Shown here in pieces: positions 45,472-54,900 of a stretch of DNA of 64,000 nt. The notes under the pieces were generated by a model. That model was not told where the DNA came from, made no database searches, and saw only the letters and a list, made by a program, of their open reading frames with translations. Positions within the stretch are counted from its first letter, which is position 1; each line of letters starts with the position of its first letter. A program made the translations under genes and the position numbers. Origin of the DNA: Taishania sp965247975 (GTDB taxonomy: Bacteria > Bacteroidota > Bacteroidia > Flavobacteriales_D > Crocinitomicaceae); assembly GCA_965247975.1 (NCBI GenBank), contig OZ252050.1, forward strand, positions 868,001 to 932,000, in the 5' to 3' direction.

Positions 45472-46563
45472 TTACAAAGGGTGTACATCCAATTGAGGGA
45501 AAGGAATTTTGACATTGTATTCTCGAAACAAACGATCAATTTCAATCCGAATTTCAGATTTTGTATTGTTGATATCCCAACTTTGATCCGCCCAAAAATA
45601 CAATTCCATTTTTAGTCCACTATCGCCAAAATCGCCGAGTCTTACAATAATTCCAGTCGTTTTATTCACCTTCGGATGACTCAGAGCCGCTTGTTTCAGA
45701 AGGCGAGATACTTCTTCAATATTACTTCCATATCCAACATTCACAGTAATCAAAAAGCGTGTTAATTCACTTCCATGACTCCAATTCTCCACACTTTTTT
45801 GTGTCAATTGGGTATTAGGAATGATATGAACATTTCCTTCCCTTGTTTCAATTTGGGTGGTACGAACAGTAATCTTGATGATTTTTGCAACCATGTCATC
45901 TTTGCCTGCAATGTCATGAATTTCTATAATATCGCCCACTTTTAGATTTCCTTCAAGCAGGAGAACGATGCCGGCAAAGAAATCTTTAAAAACATCTTGA
46001 AGACCAAGACCGATTCCTAAAAAGATACCAATGGAACCAGTTAGAAGTGCGCTGACATCATCAAATAGTACGCGCAAGGATAGAAATACAGCAATAATGT
46101 AAATCACATATTTCCCAATTTGCATGTACACGTATTCTGTGCCGGGATCGTAATCTTTGCGGGATCGAAGTCTTGTTCCAACTATCAGTTGTAAGGACCT
46201 CAACACAACTTTAGCGATAATGAAAATTAAGATGATCGATAAAATGTGTGAGAAAGTGAGTGTGAATTTTTTACTTTTTATCAGCTCAGTGTCCAAAAAT
46301 TCTCCAAAAGTTACTTCAGGATTATTGATCCCAAGAACAAGAATGATAAAATAACCTGCCAACACAAAAACCAATTGACTAAACAATCTTAGCCATGTGA
46401 CTCTTCTTCCTTCAACGGCAATGTTTTGATTTCTCAAATACCTTTTTAGCGAACGGTGAATGATTCGTTTCAAAAGGATGGACACGAATACGATGATACC
46501 AATGAGAATTAATTCCCAAAAATTTACTTCGTAAGGACCAAAATTAAAAAGGGTTGAATTCAT
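45472..46563 (-). CDS. Small-conductance mechanosensitive channel (MscS family)
   Basis: A 363-residue membrane protein. Four N-terminal helices precede the pore helix GSIGIFLGIGLGLQDVFKDF, followed by the beta domain with EGNLKVGDIIEIHDIAGKDD and the conserved HIIPNTQLTQKSVENWS. The C-terminal alpha/beta part ends FPQLDVHPL. MscS channels open on membrane tension during osmotic downshift. The start overlaps the dnaG stop by one base, and the RdgB-GNAT gene follows 2 bases later. Confidence 0.92.
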   Translation of the reverse strand: MNSTLFNFGPYEVNFWELILIGIIVFVSILLKRIIHRSLKRYLRNQNIAVEGRRVTWLRLFSQLVFVLAGYFIILVLGINNPEVTFGEFLDTELIKSKKFTLTFSHILSIILIFIIAKVVLRSLQLIVGTRLRSRKDYDPGTEYVYMQIGKYVIYIIAVFLSLRVLFDDVSALLTGSIGIFLGIGLGLQDVFKDFFAGIVLLLEGNLKVGDIIEIHDIAGKDDMVAKIIKITVRTTQIETREGNVHIIPNTQLTQKSVENWSHGSELTRFLITVNVGYGSNIEEVSRLLKQAALSHPKVNKTTGIIVRLGDFGDSGLKMELYFWADQSWDINNTKSEIRIEIDRLFREYNVKIPFPQLDVHPL

Positions 46564-48533
46564 TATCTTAAAATTGTGCGACCTAACTGTTCAGAAAAGT
46601 CGCGTTTTATTTTATTCAAAGTATCGTTTTCTGATAGAAGAAAGTTGAACTCATCATCGCTAAAACTATCCTCTGGTTTCAATAATTCATGTTGGATTTC
46701 GTTAATTCGCTTCTCAATTTTATGAAGTTTATAAGCATAAATTGCGTTTGGAATCGTTTTTTCCAAATGATTGAATTCCCTGTTCGTCGTGATGTTATAT
46801 TTAAGCAACCAATTCGGACTCAAATCCATTTCAGTTGCTTCGATGTTGCACACAAATTGCACGATTTCTTGATCTTCCAATTTCTTTAAATACGAACTTT
46901 TAAATAACTCATTTGCCGCTAATCCTGCTGTGTAAAGTTCATGAATGCGCGCAAAGACAGGTGTGTCGAAAACAAGTTCATCTTGATGTAATTCATGACA
47001 GATTAACTCTATAACAGATGTTTCAACTTCGGTTTTCTTCCCGTCGGGTTCAATGTGTGTTACCTTCACTGCATTTGCACCATACAGAACCATTAATCGT
47101 ATAAGGTCGAATTCAGCTGCTGGAACTTTAATTTTTTGCGACTCAATCTGGATTTCCTCCGTTTTTATTTGCGTTGGAGTAATAAAACTGGTTTGAGTCT
47201 GTTCTTTTTGTTCTTTGACAGCTATTTCATTCCTAAGTTTGATCAATTCGTTCATCAAAACACTTTCCTCCATGTCAAAACGCTTGGCAATTTTTTGGAG
47301 AAAAACGGTACGTGTGATTTGATCTGGAATCAATGAAACAGAATGAACAATGTCGCGAATCAAAGTTGCCCTTTTTAACGGATCATCATTTCCATCTTGC
47401 AATAAAATGTCTGCTTTGAAGGAAATAAAATCTTGTGTATGCGATTTAATGTATTCTTCGAGCTCTGTTGTTCCTACTTTTTTTGAGTAAGAATCTGGAT
47501 CTTCGCCTTCTGGGAAAAGAACAACTTGAACGTTCAATCCTTCTTCCAAAATGAGGTCTATTCCTCGAAAAGATGCTTTGATTCCAGCTGCATCACCATC
47601 GTATAAAATCGTAATGTTTTGGGTGTAACGGCGAACTAATTTTATTTGATCACGTGTCAAAGATGTGCCTGAAGAGGAAACAACATTTTGAATTCCGGCT
47701 TGATACATGCTGATAACATCCGTGTATCCTTCACATAAAAAACAGTTGTCGTATTTAACGATGTCGCCTTTAGCAAAAAACAATCCGTAGAGTATTTCAC
47801 TTTTATTGTAAATAATACTCTCAGGCGAATTGAAATATTTTGCAATTTTTTTGTCTGTGAATAAAGTTCTGCCTCCAAATCCTAATATTCTTCCAGTCAC
47901 GCCGTGAATTGGAAACATGACCCGACCACGAAAGAAATCGAAATGGCGATCATCTTTGGTTTTCACCAAACCAACTTTTTCCAGATATTCAAGTTTGTAG
48001 CCTTTACCTAAAGCGGTTTCTGTTAAATCTGTTCCTGTGTTTAAACAATATCCGAGCTGAAATTTCTCAATAATATCTTTCCGAAAACCACGCTCTTCGA
48101 AATAAGAAAGAGCAACTGCTTTACCTTCATCAGATTCATGCAGGTTTGTCTTGAAATGTTCTTTGGCAAATTCATTGATGATATGCAAGCTTTCACGCTC
48201 ACTAATCGCAGCCATTTGTTCCGCTGTGGCAGGCTTTTCTTCCGGAAGAACAATGCCGTATTTATCTGCGAGCCATTTTAATGCTTCCGGATAGGAATAA
48301 TGTTCTTTTTCCATCAGGAATGAAACAACCGTTCCACCTTTTCCCGTCGAGAAGCATTTGAAAATTTGTTTGGCTGGAGAAACAACAAAAGAAGGCGTTT
48401 TTTCATCCGTAAATGGCGATAAGCCCTTTAAATTTGATCCAGCTTTTTTTAATTGCACGTATTCCCCAATAACCTCCTCGATACGAGCGGCTTGCATAAT
48501 GTCATCGACAATATTTGGTGGAATAATAGCCAT
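46563..48533 (-). CDS. dnaG: DNA primase, lacking most zinc ligands
   Basis: A 656-residue primase that makes RNA primers at the replication fork. Domain order is normal: N-terminal zinc-ribbon region (about 35-70), TOPRIM core with FLCEGYTDVISMYQAG and ILYDGDAAGIKASFRGIDL, and C-terminal helicase-binding region. The zinc ribbon reads GLSPFTDEKTPSFVVSP then KCFSTGKGG. Ser39, Thr42 and Thr63 stand where Cys, His and Cys bind zinc; only Cys60 remains. I recall similar loss in Flavobacteriia primases, so this looks like a lineage trait rather than decay. It overlaps mscS by one base. Confidence 0.95.
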   Translation of the reverse strand: MAIIPPNIVDDIMQAARIEEVIGEYVQLKKAGSNLKGLSPFTDEKTPSFVVSPAKQIFKCFSTGKGGTVVSFLMEKEHYSYPEALKWLADKYGIVLPEEKPATAEQMAAISERESLHIINEFAKEHFKTNLHESDEGKAVALSYFEERGFRKDIIEKFQLGYCLNTGTDLTETALGKGYKLEYLEKVGLVKTKDDRHFDFFRGRVMFPIHGVTGRILGFGGRTLFTDKKIAKYFNSPESIIYNKSEILYGLFFAKGDIVKYDNCFLCEGYTDVISMYQAGIQNVVSSSGTSLTRDQIKLVRRYTQNITILYDGDAAGIKASFRGIDLILEEGLNVQVVLFPEGEDPDSYSKKVGTTELEEYIKSHTQDFISFKADILLQDGNDDPLKRATLIRDIVHSVSLIPDQITRTVFLQKIAKRFDMEESVLMNELIKLRNEIAVKEQKEQTQTSFITPTQIKTEEIQIESQKIKVPAAEFDLIRLMVLYGANAVKVTHIEPDGKKTEVETSVIELICHELHQDELVFDTPVFARIHELYTAGLAANELFKSSYLKKLEDQEIVQFVCNIEATEMDLSPNWLLKYNITTNREFNHLEKTIPNAIYAYKLHKIEKRINEIQHELLKPEDSFSDDEFNFLLSENDTLNKIKRDFSEQLGRTILR

Positions 48534-48938
48534 TTAAACTTTTTTGTTGTAATCGATTTCGTTTTTGACTTTGCCTGTTTTTTCATCGTAAAATTTCCAG
48601 AGACCAACAGGTTTGTCGTTTTCGTATTCACCTTCATAGTTCAAACCTCCGTTGGCGAAATAAACCATGCAAATTCCATTACGTTTACCGTGATCATATT
48701 CCGAAATTGAAATCGTAATTCCTGCGTCTGTGTGGTATTTCCATATGCCATGACGTTGCTCATTGTCATCGAAACTTCCTTCCATTTTCACTTTTTTCTT
48801 ACCTGGATAATACTCGGTATAGTGATTGCCATTTCGGACAATCAAATCTTCTGGAGATTCTACTTTTGGTTTTTTGTTTTCTTCTTCAGATCCACAAGCG
48901 ACCAATAGAAAAATTAAAAAGAATGATAGATATTTCAT
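48534..48938 (-). CDS. MORN-type repeat lipoprotein
   Basis: A 134-residue protein with a lipobox (FLIFLLVACGSEEENKK, Cys at about residue 15). The mature part has three to four MORN-like turns of the G-x-Y/W type: HYTEYYPGKKKVKMEGSF, RHGIWKYHTDAGI, RNGICMVYFANGGLNYEGEY and VGLWKFYDEKTGKVKNEI. In Bacteroidota such proteins are common and mostly uncharacterised. It sits between the polyprenyl synthase and dnaG genes with no gap to dnaG, so it is co-transcribed. Confidence 0.8.
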   Translation of the reverse strand: MKYLSFFLIFLLVACGSEEENKKPKVESPEDLIVRNGNHYTEYYPGKKKVKMEGSFDDNEQRHGIWKYHTDAGITISISEYDHGKRNGICMVYFANGGLNYEGEYENDKPVGLWKFYDEKTGKVKNEIDYNKKV

Positions 48939-48944
48939 GTGTAT

Positions 48945-49916
48945 TTATTTAGTTCTTAATGTTGTGTATTCTACTAAACCGATAAGCGATTTTTTAGCAT
49001 CGGAATCGGGAATTTCTTCCAAAATTTGAAGCGCTTGATTTTTATATTCAATCATTTTTTTATGCGCATAGTCAATTCCGCCTGCATCAATGACAAGTTG
49101 AATCGCTCTTTTTATTTTGCGCGAATTATCGTGATGATTTTTTACAATATTCACCAATTCACGTTTGATTTCCTTTTCAGAGTTTTGAATGGCATAAATC
49201 AACGGCAAAGTCATTTTTTGCTCTCGAATATCATTACCAGTTGGCTTCCCAATATCTTCGGGAGTTCCGTAGTCAAAAATATCATCTTTGATTTGAAATG
49301 CCATGCCTACAAGTTCTCCAAATTTTTGCATTTTTTCAGCCATATCTTCTCGATCAACAGATATTGCTGCTCCTTCACAACAAGTGGATATTAGTGATGC
49401 TGTTTTTTTTCGAATTACTTCGAAGTAAATTTCTTCTGTAATGTCAAGTTTTCTAGCTTTTTCAATTTGCAAAAGTTCCCCTTCACTCATTTCTTTGACA
49501 GCTCTGGCAACTACTTCCAGCAGTCGGGTATTGTTTTTCTCAATGGATAACAACAACACTTTCGATAACATATAATCTCCAACCAAAACTGCGACTTTGT
49601 TTTTCCAAAGGGCATTGATGGAGAAAAAACCACGTCGTTCGTTTGCGTCATCCACAACATCATCATGTACCAAAGTCGCATTATGCAGCAATTCAACCAA
49701 CGTAGATGCTAAATAGGTTCGATCATTTACAGTTCCTAACATTTTGGAAGTTAAGAAGATAAACAAAGGTCGCATTTGCTTGCCTTTTTGTTTTACGATG
49801 TAATGAGAAATTTTGTCGAGCATGGCAACATTGGACTTCATGCTTTCGCGAAATCGAATCTCAAATTCTTCCATTTCCAAGCGCACTGGGGCGATAATTT
49901 CCTCGACTTTCATCAT
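48945..49916 (-). CDS. Polyprenyl (octaprenyl-type) diphosphate synthase
   Basis: A long-chain trans-prenyltransferase of 323 residues from ATG 49916 (MMKVEEIIAPVRLEMEEFE). The first aspartate-rich motif is HDDVVDDANERRG and the second QIKDDIFDYGTP. GKQMRPLFIFLTSKM is the substrate-diphosphate site. It supplies the isoprenoid tail of menaquinone. The open frame extends 8 codons further up, but a TATCTTTG box at 49923-49930 would put transcription start at ATG 49916. It is the first gene of a six-gene operon ending at selO. Confidence 0.92.
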   Translation of the reverse strand: MMKVEEIIAPVRLEMEEFEIRFRESMKSNVAMLDKISHYIVKQKGKQMRPLFIFLTSKMLGTVNDRTYLASTLVELLHNATLVHDDVVDDANERRGFFSINALWKNKVAVLVGDYMLSKVLLLSIEKNNTRLLEVVARAVKEMSEGELLQIEKARKLDITEEIYFEVIRKKTASLISTCCEGAAISVDREDMAEKMQKFGELVGMAFQIKDDIFDYGTPEDIGKPTGNDIREQKMTLPLIYAIQNSEKEIKRELVNIVKNHHDNSRKIKRAIQLVIDAGGIDYAHKKMIEYKNQALQILEEIPDSDAKKSLIGLVEYTTLRTK

Positions 49917-49922
49917 GACGAA

Positions 49923-49930
49923 CAAAGATA
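49923..49930 (-). promoter_or_regulatory. -7 box of the polyprenyl synthase-selO operon
   Basis: On the minus strand TATCTTTG, a perfect TAnnTTTG, is followed by six bases and then ATG 49916. The same N6 spacing is seen at the M23 peptidase gene. A leaderless transcript is predicted. Confidence 0.6.
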
Positions 49931-50067
49931 ATAGAAACAAAATGAATAGTCGCTTTCATTCATCGGAAATAGTAGAATGATTGAGCGAACGGTTTGTATA
50001 AAGGATAGCCATTTGGCTTCTTGCATTTAGTCTAACTTCTTCATTTAGCTATAAACGAAAGATTCCG

Positions 50068-50075
50068 TACTTTTG
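50068..50075 (+). promoter_or_regulatory. -7 box of obg
   Basis: TACTTTTG matches TAnnTTTG and lies 50 bases before the obg ATG. It is divergent from the polyprenyl synthase promoter 140 bases away. Confidence 0.55.
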
Positions 50076-50125
50076 CAATCGATTCCTATGAAATTCATGG
50101 GTTCATTTAAAATTAAAACAATCAA

Positions 50126-51118
50126 ATGGCGTCAGATAACTTTGTAGATTACGTAAAAATTCATTGTACTTCCGGAAATGGAGGTGGTGGATCTATGCAC
50201 TATCGACGTGAAAAATACATTCCAAAAGGTGGACCTGATGGTGGTGATGGTGGACGTGGTGGACACGTGATCATTATAGGAAACAAGCAACTTTGGACTT
50301 TGTTGCATCTCAAATTTAAAAAACACATCAAAGCGACACATGGACATCATGGTTCTGCGAATCTTCAAACTGGTGCGCAAGGAAAAGATGTGTATGTGGA
50401 AGTGCCTCTTGGAACCTTGGTGAAAGACAACGATACTGGCGAAGTTCTATACGAAATCACAGAAGAAGGGGAAGAATTTATCATTCAACCAGGAGGACGA
50501 GGTGGTTTAGGAAATAATCATTTCAAATCGCCGACAAATCAAGCACCGAGATATGCGCAGCCAGGTGAAAAAGGAACAGAAGGCTGGAAAATCCTCGAAT
50601 TAAAGGTCCTTGCGGATGTAGGTTTGGTTGGTTTTCCAAATGCAGGAAAAAGTACTTTGTTGTCAGTAATGACTGCTGCAAAGCCTGAAATTGCCAATTA
50701 TCCGTTTACAACCTTAAGACCGAATTTGGGAATTGTTTCGTACCGCGATTCAAGGTCTTTTATCATGGCAGATATTCCTGGAATCATTGAAGGTGCGCAT
50801 GAAGGAAAAGGACTTGGTTTGCGCTTTTTAAGACACATTGAGCGAAATTCTTTGTTATTGTTTATGGTTCCTGCGGATAGCGATGACATTCAGAAAGAAT
50901 ATGGAATTTTATTGAACGAAATCAAACAATACAATCCAGAACTCTTGCTAAAACAGCGACTTTTGGCGATCACAAAATCAGACATGCTTGACGATGAATT
51001 GATTTCAGAAATGAAACAAGATTTGCCAGATGTGCCGTCTATCTTTATTTCATCGGTGGCACAAACAAATCTGAACGAGTTGAAGGACTTACTTTGGAAG
51101 TATTTAAGCAATGATTGA
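50126..51118 (+). CDS. obg: GTPase Obg/CgtA
   Basis: A 330-residue ribosome-associated GTPase acting in late 50S assembly and stress response. The glycine-rich Obg fold fills residues 1-157 (SGNGGGGSMHYRREKYIPKG, PDGGDGGRGGHV, GRGGLGNNHFKSPTNQAPRY). The G domain follows with G1 VGFPNAGKSTLL, G2 YPFTTLRPN, G3 DIPGIIEGAHEGKGLG and G4 TKSD. The optional C-terminal OCT domain is absent. It overlaps the PAP2 gene by 8 bases. Confidence 0.97.
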   Translation: MASDNFVDYVKIHCTSGNGGGGSMHYRREKYIPKGGPDGGDGGRGGHVIIIGNKQLWTLLHLKFKKHIKATHGHHGSANLQTGAQGKDVYVEVPLGTLVKDNDTGEVLYEITEEGEEFIIQPGGRGGLGNNHFKSPTNQAPRYAQPGEKGTEGWKILELKVLADVGLVGFPNAGKSTLLSVMTAAKPEIANYPFTTLRPNLGIVSYRDSRSFIMADIPGIIEGAHEGKGLGLRFLRHIERNSLLLFMVPADSDDIQKEYGILLNEIKQYNPELLLKQRLLAITKSDMLDDELISEMKQDLPDVPSIFISSVAQTNLNELKDLLWKYLSND

Positions 51119-51713
51119 AAACCTTGAATCCATTGATCGCTGGATTGTTTTGACCGTCAATGGTTGGAACACTCCGTGGTTGGATGAGGTGATGTGGTTT
51201 ATTTCTGGTCGATTGACGTGGGTGCCGCTTTATTTGATTTTGCTTTACCTCGGTTTTAAAAAATTGCCCTTTATTCATTTTTTAACCTACGTTGGTTGTG
51301 TGGTCCTGGCAGTTGCTTTGGCTGACATCATCTCGGTGGAAGTTTTTAAAGAAACCATTTTGCGCTACCGACCTTCTCACCATTTCGAATTAAAAGATAA
51401 ATTGCATTTATATCGCTTGGACGAAGGAAAATTCTACCGCGGTGGACAATACGGTTTTGTGTCCTCGCACGCTGCCAATTTCTTTGCCGTTGCCATTTCC
51501 GCAGGACTCGTTTTAAGCAAATACTATAAAAATTCCCTTAAAATTTTATTGATTATTGCGGTAATTGTGAGTTTTAGTCGTTTGTATTTGGGAGTTCATT
51601 ACTTGACAGATTTGCTTGTCGGAGGATTGGTTGGTGCTTCCGTTGGCTATTTGGTGTATCGATTTTTGTTTTTGATTTTAACGAAAAGTCCACCAAAAGA
51701 AAGCAATCAGTAA
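51111..51713 (+). CDS. PAP2-family membrane phosphatase
   Basis: A 200-residue membrane phosphatase with about 5-6 helices. The three PAP2 signature parts are FKETILRYRP (K-x6-RP), YGFVSSHAANFF (PSGH-like, here V-S-S-H) and SRLYLGVHYLTDLLVG (SR-x5-H-x3-D). The family removes phosphate from lipid phosphates such as undecaprenyl or phosphatidylglycerol phosphate. A histidine-containing loop HHFELKDKLHLYRLDEGKFY lies before the second motif. It overlaps obg by 8 bases and is the last gene before the CRISPR-Cas locus. Confidence 0.88.
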   Translation: MIENLESIDRWIVLTVNGWNTPWLDEVMWFISGRLTWVPLYLILLYLGFKKLPFIHFLTYVGCVVLAVALADIISVEVFKETILRYRPSHHFELKDKLHLYRLDEGKFYRGGQYGFVSSHAANFFAVAISAGLVLSKYYKNSLKILLIIAVIVSFSRLYLGVHYLTDLLVGGLVGASVGYLVYRFLFLILTKSPPKESNQ

Positions 51714-51740
51714 ACCTCTTTTTCCTTACAATTTAGGAGC

Positions 51741-51834
51741 AAAAAAAAGTCCCACCGAAGCGGGACTAAAGATTTTCATCTACGGCATATAGCCTTATTG
51801 TGATAAGATTAAAGATTGGAAATTTTTTTAATCT
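51741..51834 (-). ncRNA. tracrRNA of the type II-C system
   Basis: On the + strand 51797-51822 resembles the first 26 bases of the CRISPR repeat, so the minus-strand RNA is an anti-repeat. It can form 24 of 26 pairs with crRNA, two of them G-U, with a 2-nt internal bulge at repeat positions 9-10. After the anti-repeat the RNA continues AAGGCTATATGCCGTAG (nexus-like), then AGAT-GAAA-ATCT, then a stem GTCCCGC-TTCG-GTGGGAC and eight U, a clear terminator. A -7 box TATTTTTG (minus strand, 51846-51839) sets the 5-prime end near 51834. The RNA is divergent from cas9. Confidence 0.88.
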
Positions 51835-51903
51835 GAGTCAAAAATATGAAAATAAATGATTATTTTGGTCTTCTAAACGAAAAAAAATAAAAATCTACTT
51901 ATT

Positions 51904-54900
51904 ATGTCAAAAATACTTGGACTAGACTTGGGCTCGAATTCAATTGGTTGGGCTTTAATTGATGATTCACAAAACAAAATAATTGGTGTTGGAAGCAGGG
52001 TTTTCCCAATGGGTGTCGAAAATTTAGGGGAAGGCGAAGGACGCGAAATGTCTAAAAATGCTGGGAGAACAGGTGCGCGAGGTGTTAGAAGGCAATTTTT
52101 TAGAAGACGACTGCGAAAAAGAATATTACTGAAAGCGCTTTCTGAACACGGTATGTGTCCCATAGTTGAATCTGATTTTGAAAACTGGAAACAAACTAAA
52201 ATATTTCCAACAGAAAAACTTGCAACTTGGTTTGCATTAAATCCTTATGAATTAAGGCAAAGAGCATTGAATGAAGAATTGAATTTAGAAGAAATAGGAA
52301 GAATTTTTTATCATTTAATTCAACGAAGAGGGTTTTTAAGTAATAGTAGAAAAGGTGGAACGGAAGATGGAGCTATTTTTAAAGGAAATCCCAAAGAAGG
52401 TAAAATTGGAATTACAGAAACTCAAGAGCGAATTCAAGATAAAACACTTGGATCATATTTGTTTGAAATTTATCCAAAAGAAAATCAACCATTTCAAGAT
52501 GGTTTAGAAAGGATACGAAACAGATATACAACTCGTAAAATGTACGTGGATGAATTTGAATTGATTTGGGAAAAGCAAGAACAATATCATTCTGAATTGA
52601 CTTATGAACTTAAAACAAAATTGGGTGGAAGAAAACTAGACAAATATCCCGAAGATGGCATTTTATTTCACCAAAGACCGTTACGCTCACAAAAACATTT
52701 AGTTGGTAATTGTTCTTTTGAACCAACAAAAACCAAGTGTCCGTTGAGTGCGATTCCATTTGAGGAGTTTAGGGTTTGGCAATGGGTGAATACCGTTGAA
52801 TACAATGGAAAGAAAATTTCTCAAGAAGAAAAAGAAAAAATAGTAGCTTTTTTGTTTGCAAATGAAAAACCTGACTTCAAAAAAATAAGAAAAGTCATTG
52901 ACAAAGAAAGTTCTGAATACAAATTCAATTACAAAGACGACGACAAGATTGTTGGTACACATACTATTTCCAATCTATCCAATAAAAAATATTTCGGAAA
53001 AAAATGGTTCGATTTTTCAGAAAAAGAACAAGAAGATATTTGGCACGTACTTTATTTCTTTGACAGTAAATCTAATTTAAAACAATATGCTATTCAAAAG
53101 TGGAATTTCTCAGAAGAACAAGCTGTTGCAATTTCAAAGTTCAACACTAAAGATGGATATTCAAATTTAAGCCGTAAAGCAATTTCAAATATTTTACCTT
53201 TCTTAAAATTAGGCTACACCTATGATGTTGCAGTTGTGCTTGGTGGAATTAAAAATGTATTTGGTTCAGATTGGGAAAAATTACCAGAAGAAAGGAGAAA
53301 TTACTTTTTAGATAATGTTTATGAAATAGTTCGGTCAAAAACAAAAGGAGGGTTTATAGATGTAATTAAAGAGCTATTAAAAAACGATTATAACATTTCA
53401 GACAGCCAATTTCGCAAATTATATCATCATTCTGCAACTATTGATGTTTCTGAGTTACTGAAAAAATTGCCGGTTGACAAAGAAGCTGATAAAGAAATTC
53501 AAAAGATAAAAAATCCAATTGTAATTACAGCTTTGTTTGAATTACGAAAGTTAGTGAATGAATTAATTGATCAAAATGGTGCTATTGATGAAATAAAAGT
53601 AGAAATGGCCCGCGACTTGAAAATATCAAAATCACAACGTAGCCAAATTCGCAAAGATCAAAAGCGACTTGAACGCGAAAATGATCGTATTAAAGACATT
53701 TTAGATGAAAATAACATCCGAATTACACACGATAATTTGTTGCTCTATAAACTTTGGGAAGAATGCAAAAAAACCTGTCCTTATACAGGAAAATCTATTT
53801 CCATGTCACAGCTGTTTTCAGGTGAAGTACAAATTGAACACATTCATCCATGGAGTCGTTCACTGAATGATAGTTTTTCGAATAAAACACTTTGCTTTGC
53901 TGATGAGAATAGAAAAAAAGGAAATAAAACACCGTTTGAATTTTATGGAAATGATGAACATAACTGGTCAAGTATAAAGGAGCGTGCGTTAAAATTATTT
54001 TCTGACACCAAAGAATATCCATCAGCATATCAGAAATTTAAACGTTTTGTACAACAAAAATTTGATGATGATTTTTCTTCGCGTCAATTAAATGACACCC
54101 GCTACATTAGTAAAGAAGCCAAAAATTATTTGTCTAAAATTTGTAAAAATGTAATGGTTTCTCCAGGTCAAGCAACATCTAACCTACGACAAAAATGGGG
54201 GTTGAATAATATTTTAAATAATGAAAACGAAAAAACAAGAGAAGACCATCGTCATCATGCTGTTGATGCATTAGTGATGGCATGCACTAAAATTTCGTAT
54301 GTGCAAGAATTATCAAAATGGAATCGTTACAGAAGAACTCATGAAATGAAAGATTTTCCAATGCCATGGGAAACATTTAGGCAAGATGCAGAAATTTCTA
54401 TTAATAATATTTTGGTTTCTCATAAACGAACTTCAAATGACATAACTATTAGAACTCACACAACAGAAAAAAATGGAGTAAAACATAAAAATGTCGGTGT
54501 TGCCGCTCGTGGTCAATTGCATAAAGAAACAGTTTTTGGAAAGCGAACTTTTAAAGGCGAGGAAGCTTATCATGTTAGAAAGGCCATTGATTCTTTAGAA
54601 ACAGAAAAGCAAGTAGATAAAGTGGTTGACGAAGCCATAAGATTGTTGATTTTAAAGAGAATCGAAATGCTCGGAGGCTATGTTAATGGTAAAGTGCCAG
54701 CAAATACTTTTTTTCTAGTTGATGAAACTGGAAGCAAACAACCTCAAATTTTCTTACCAAACAAAAATGGACAACCAGTGCCGATTTTAAAAGTAAGAGT
54801 AAAAGAGAATATTGGTGGAGCAGAAAAATTAAAAGATCAAGTGAACCAATGGGTAAACCCAAGAAATAATCATCATGTTTTAATTTACAAGGACGGAAAT

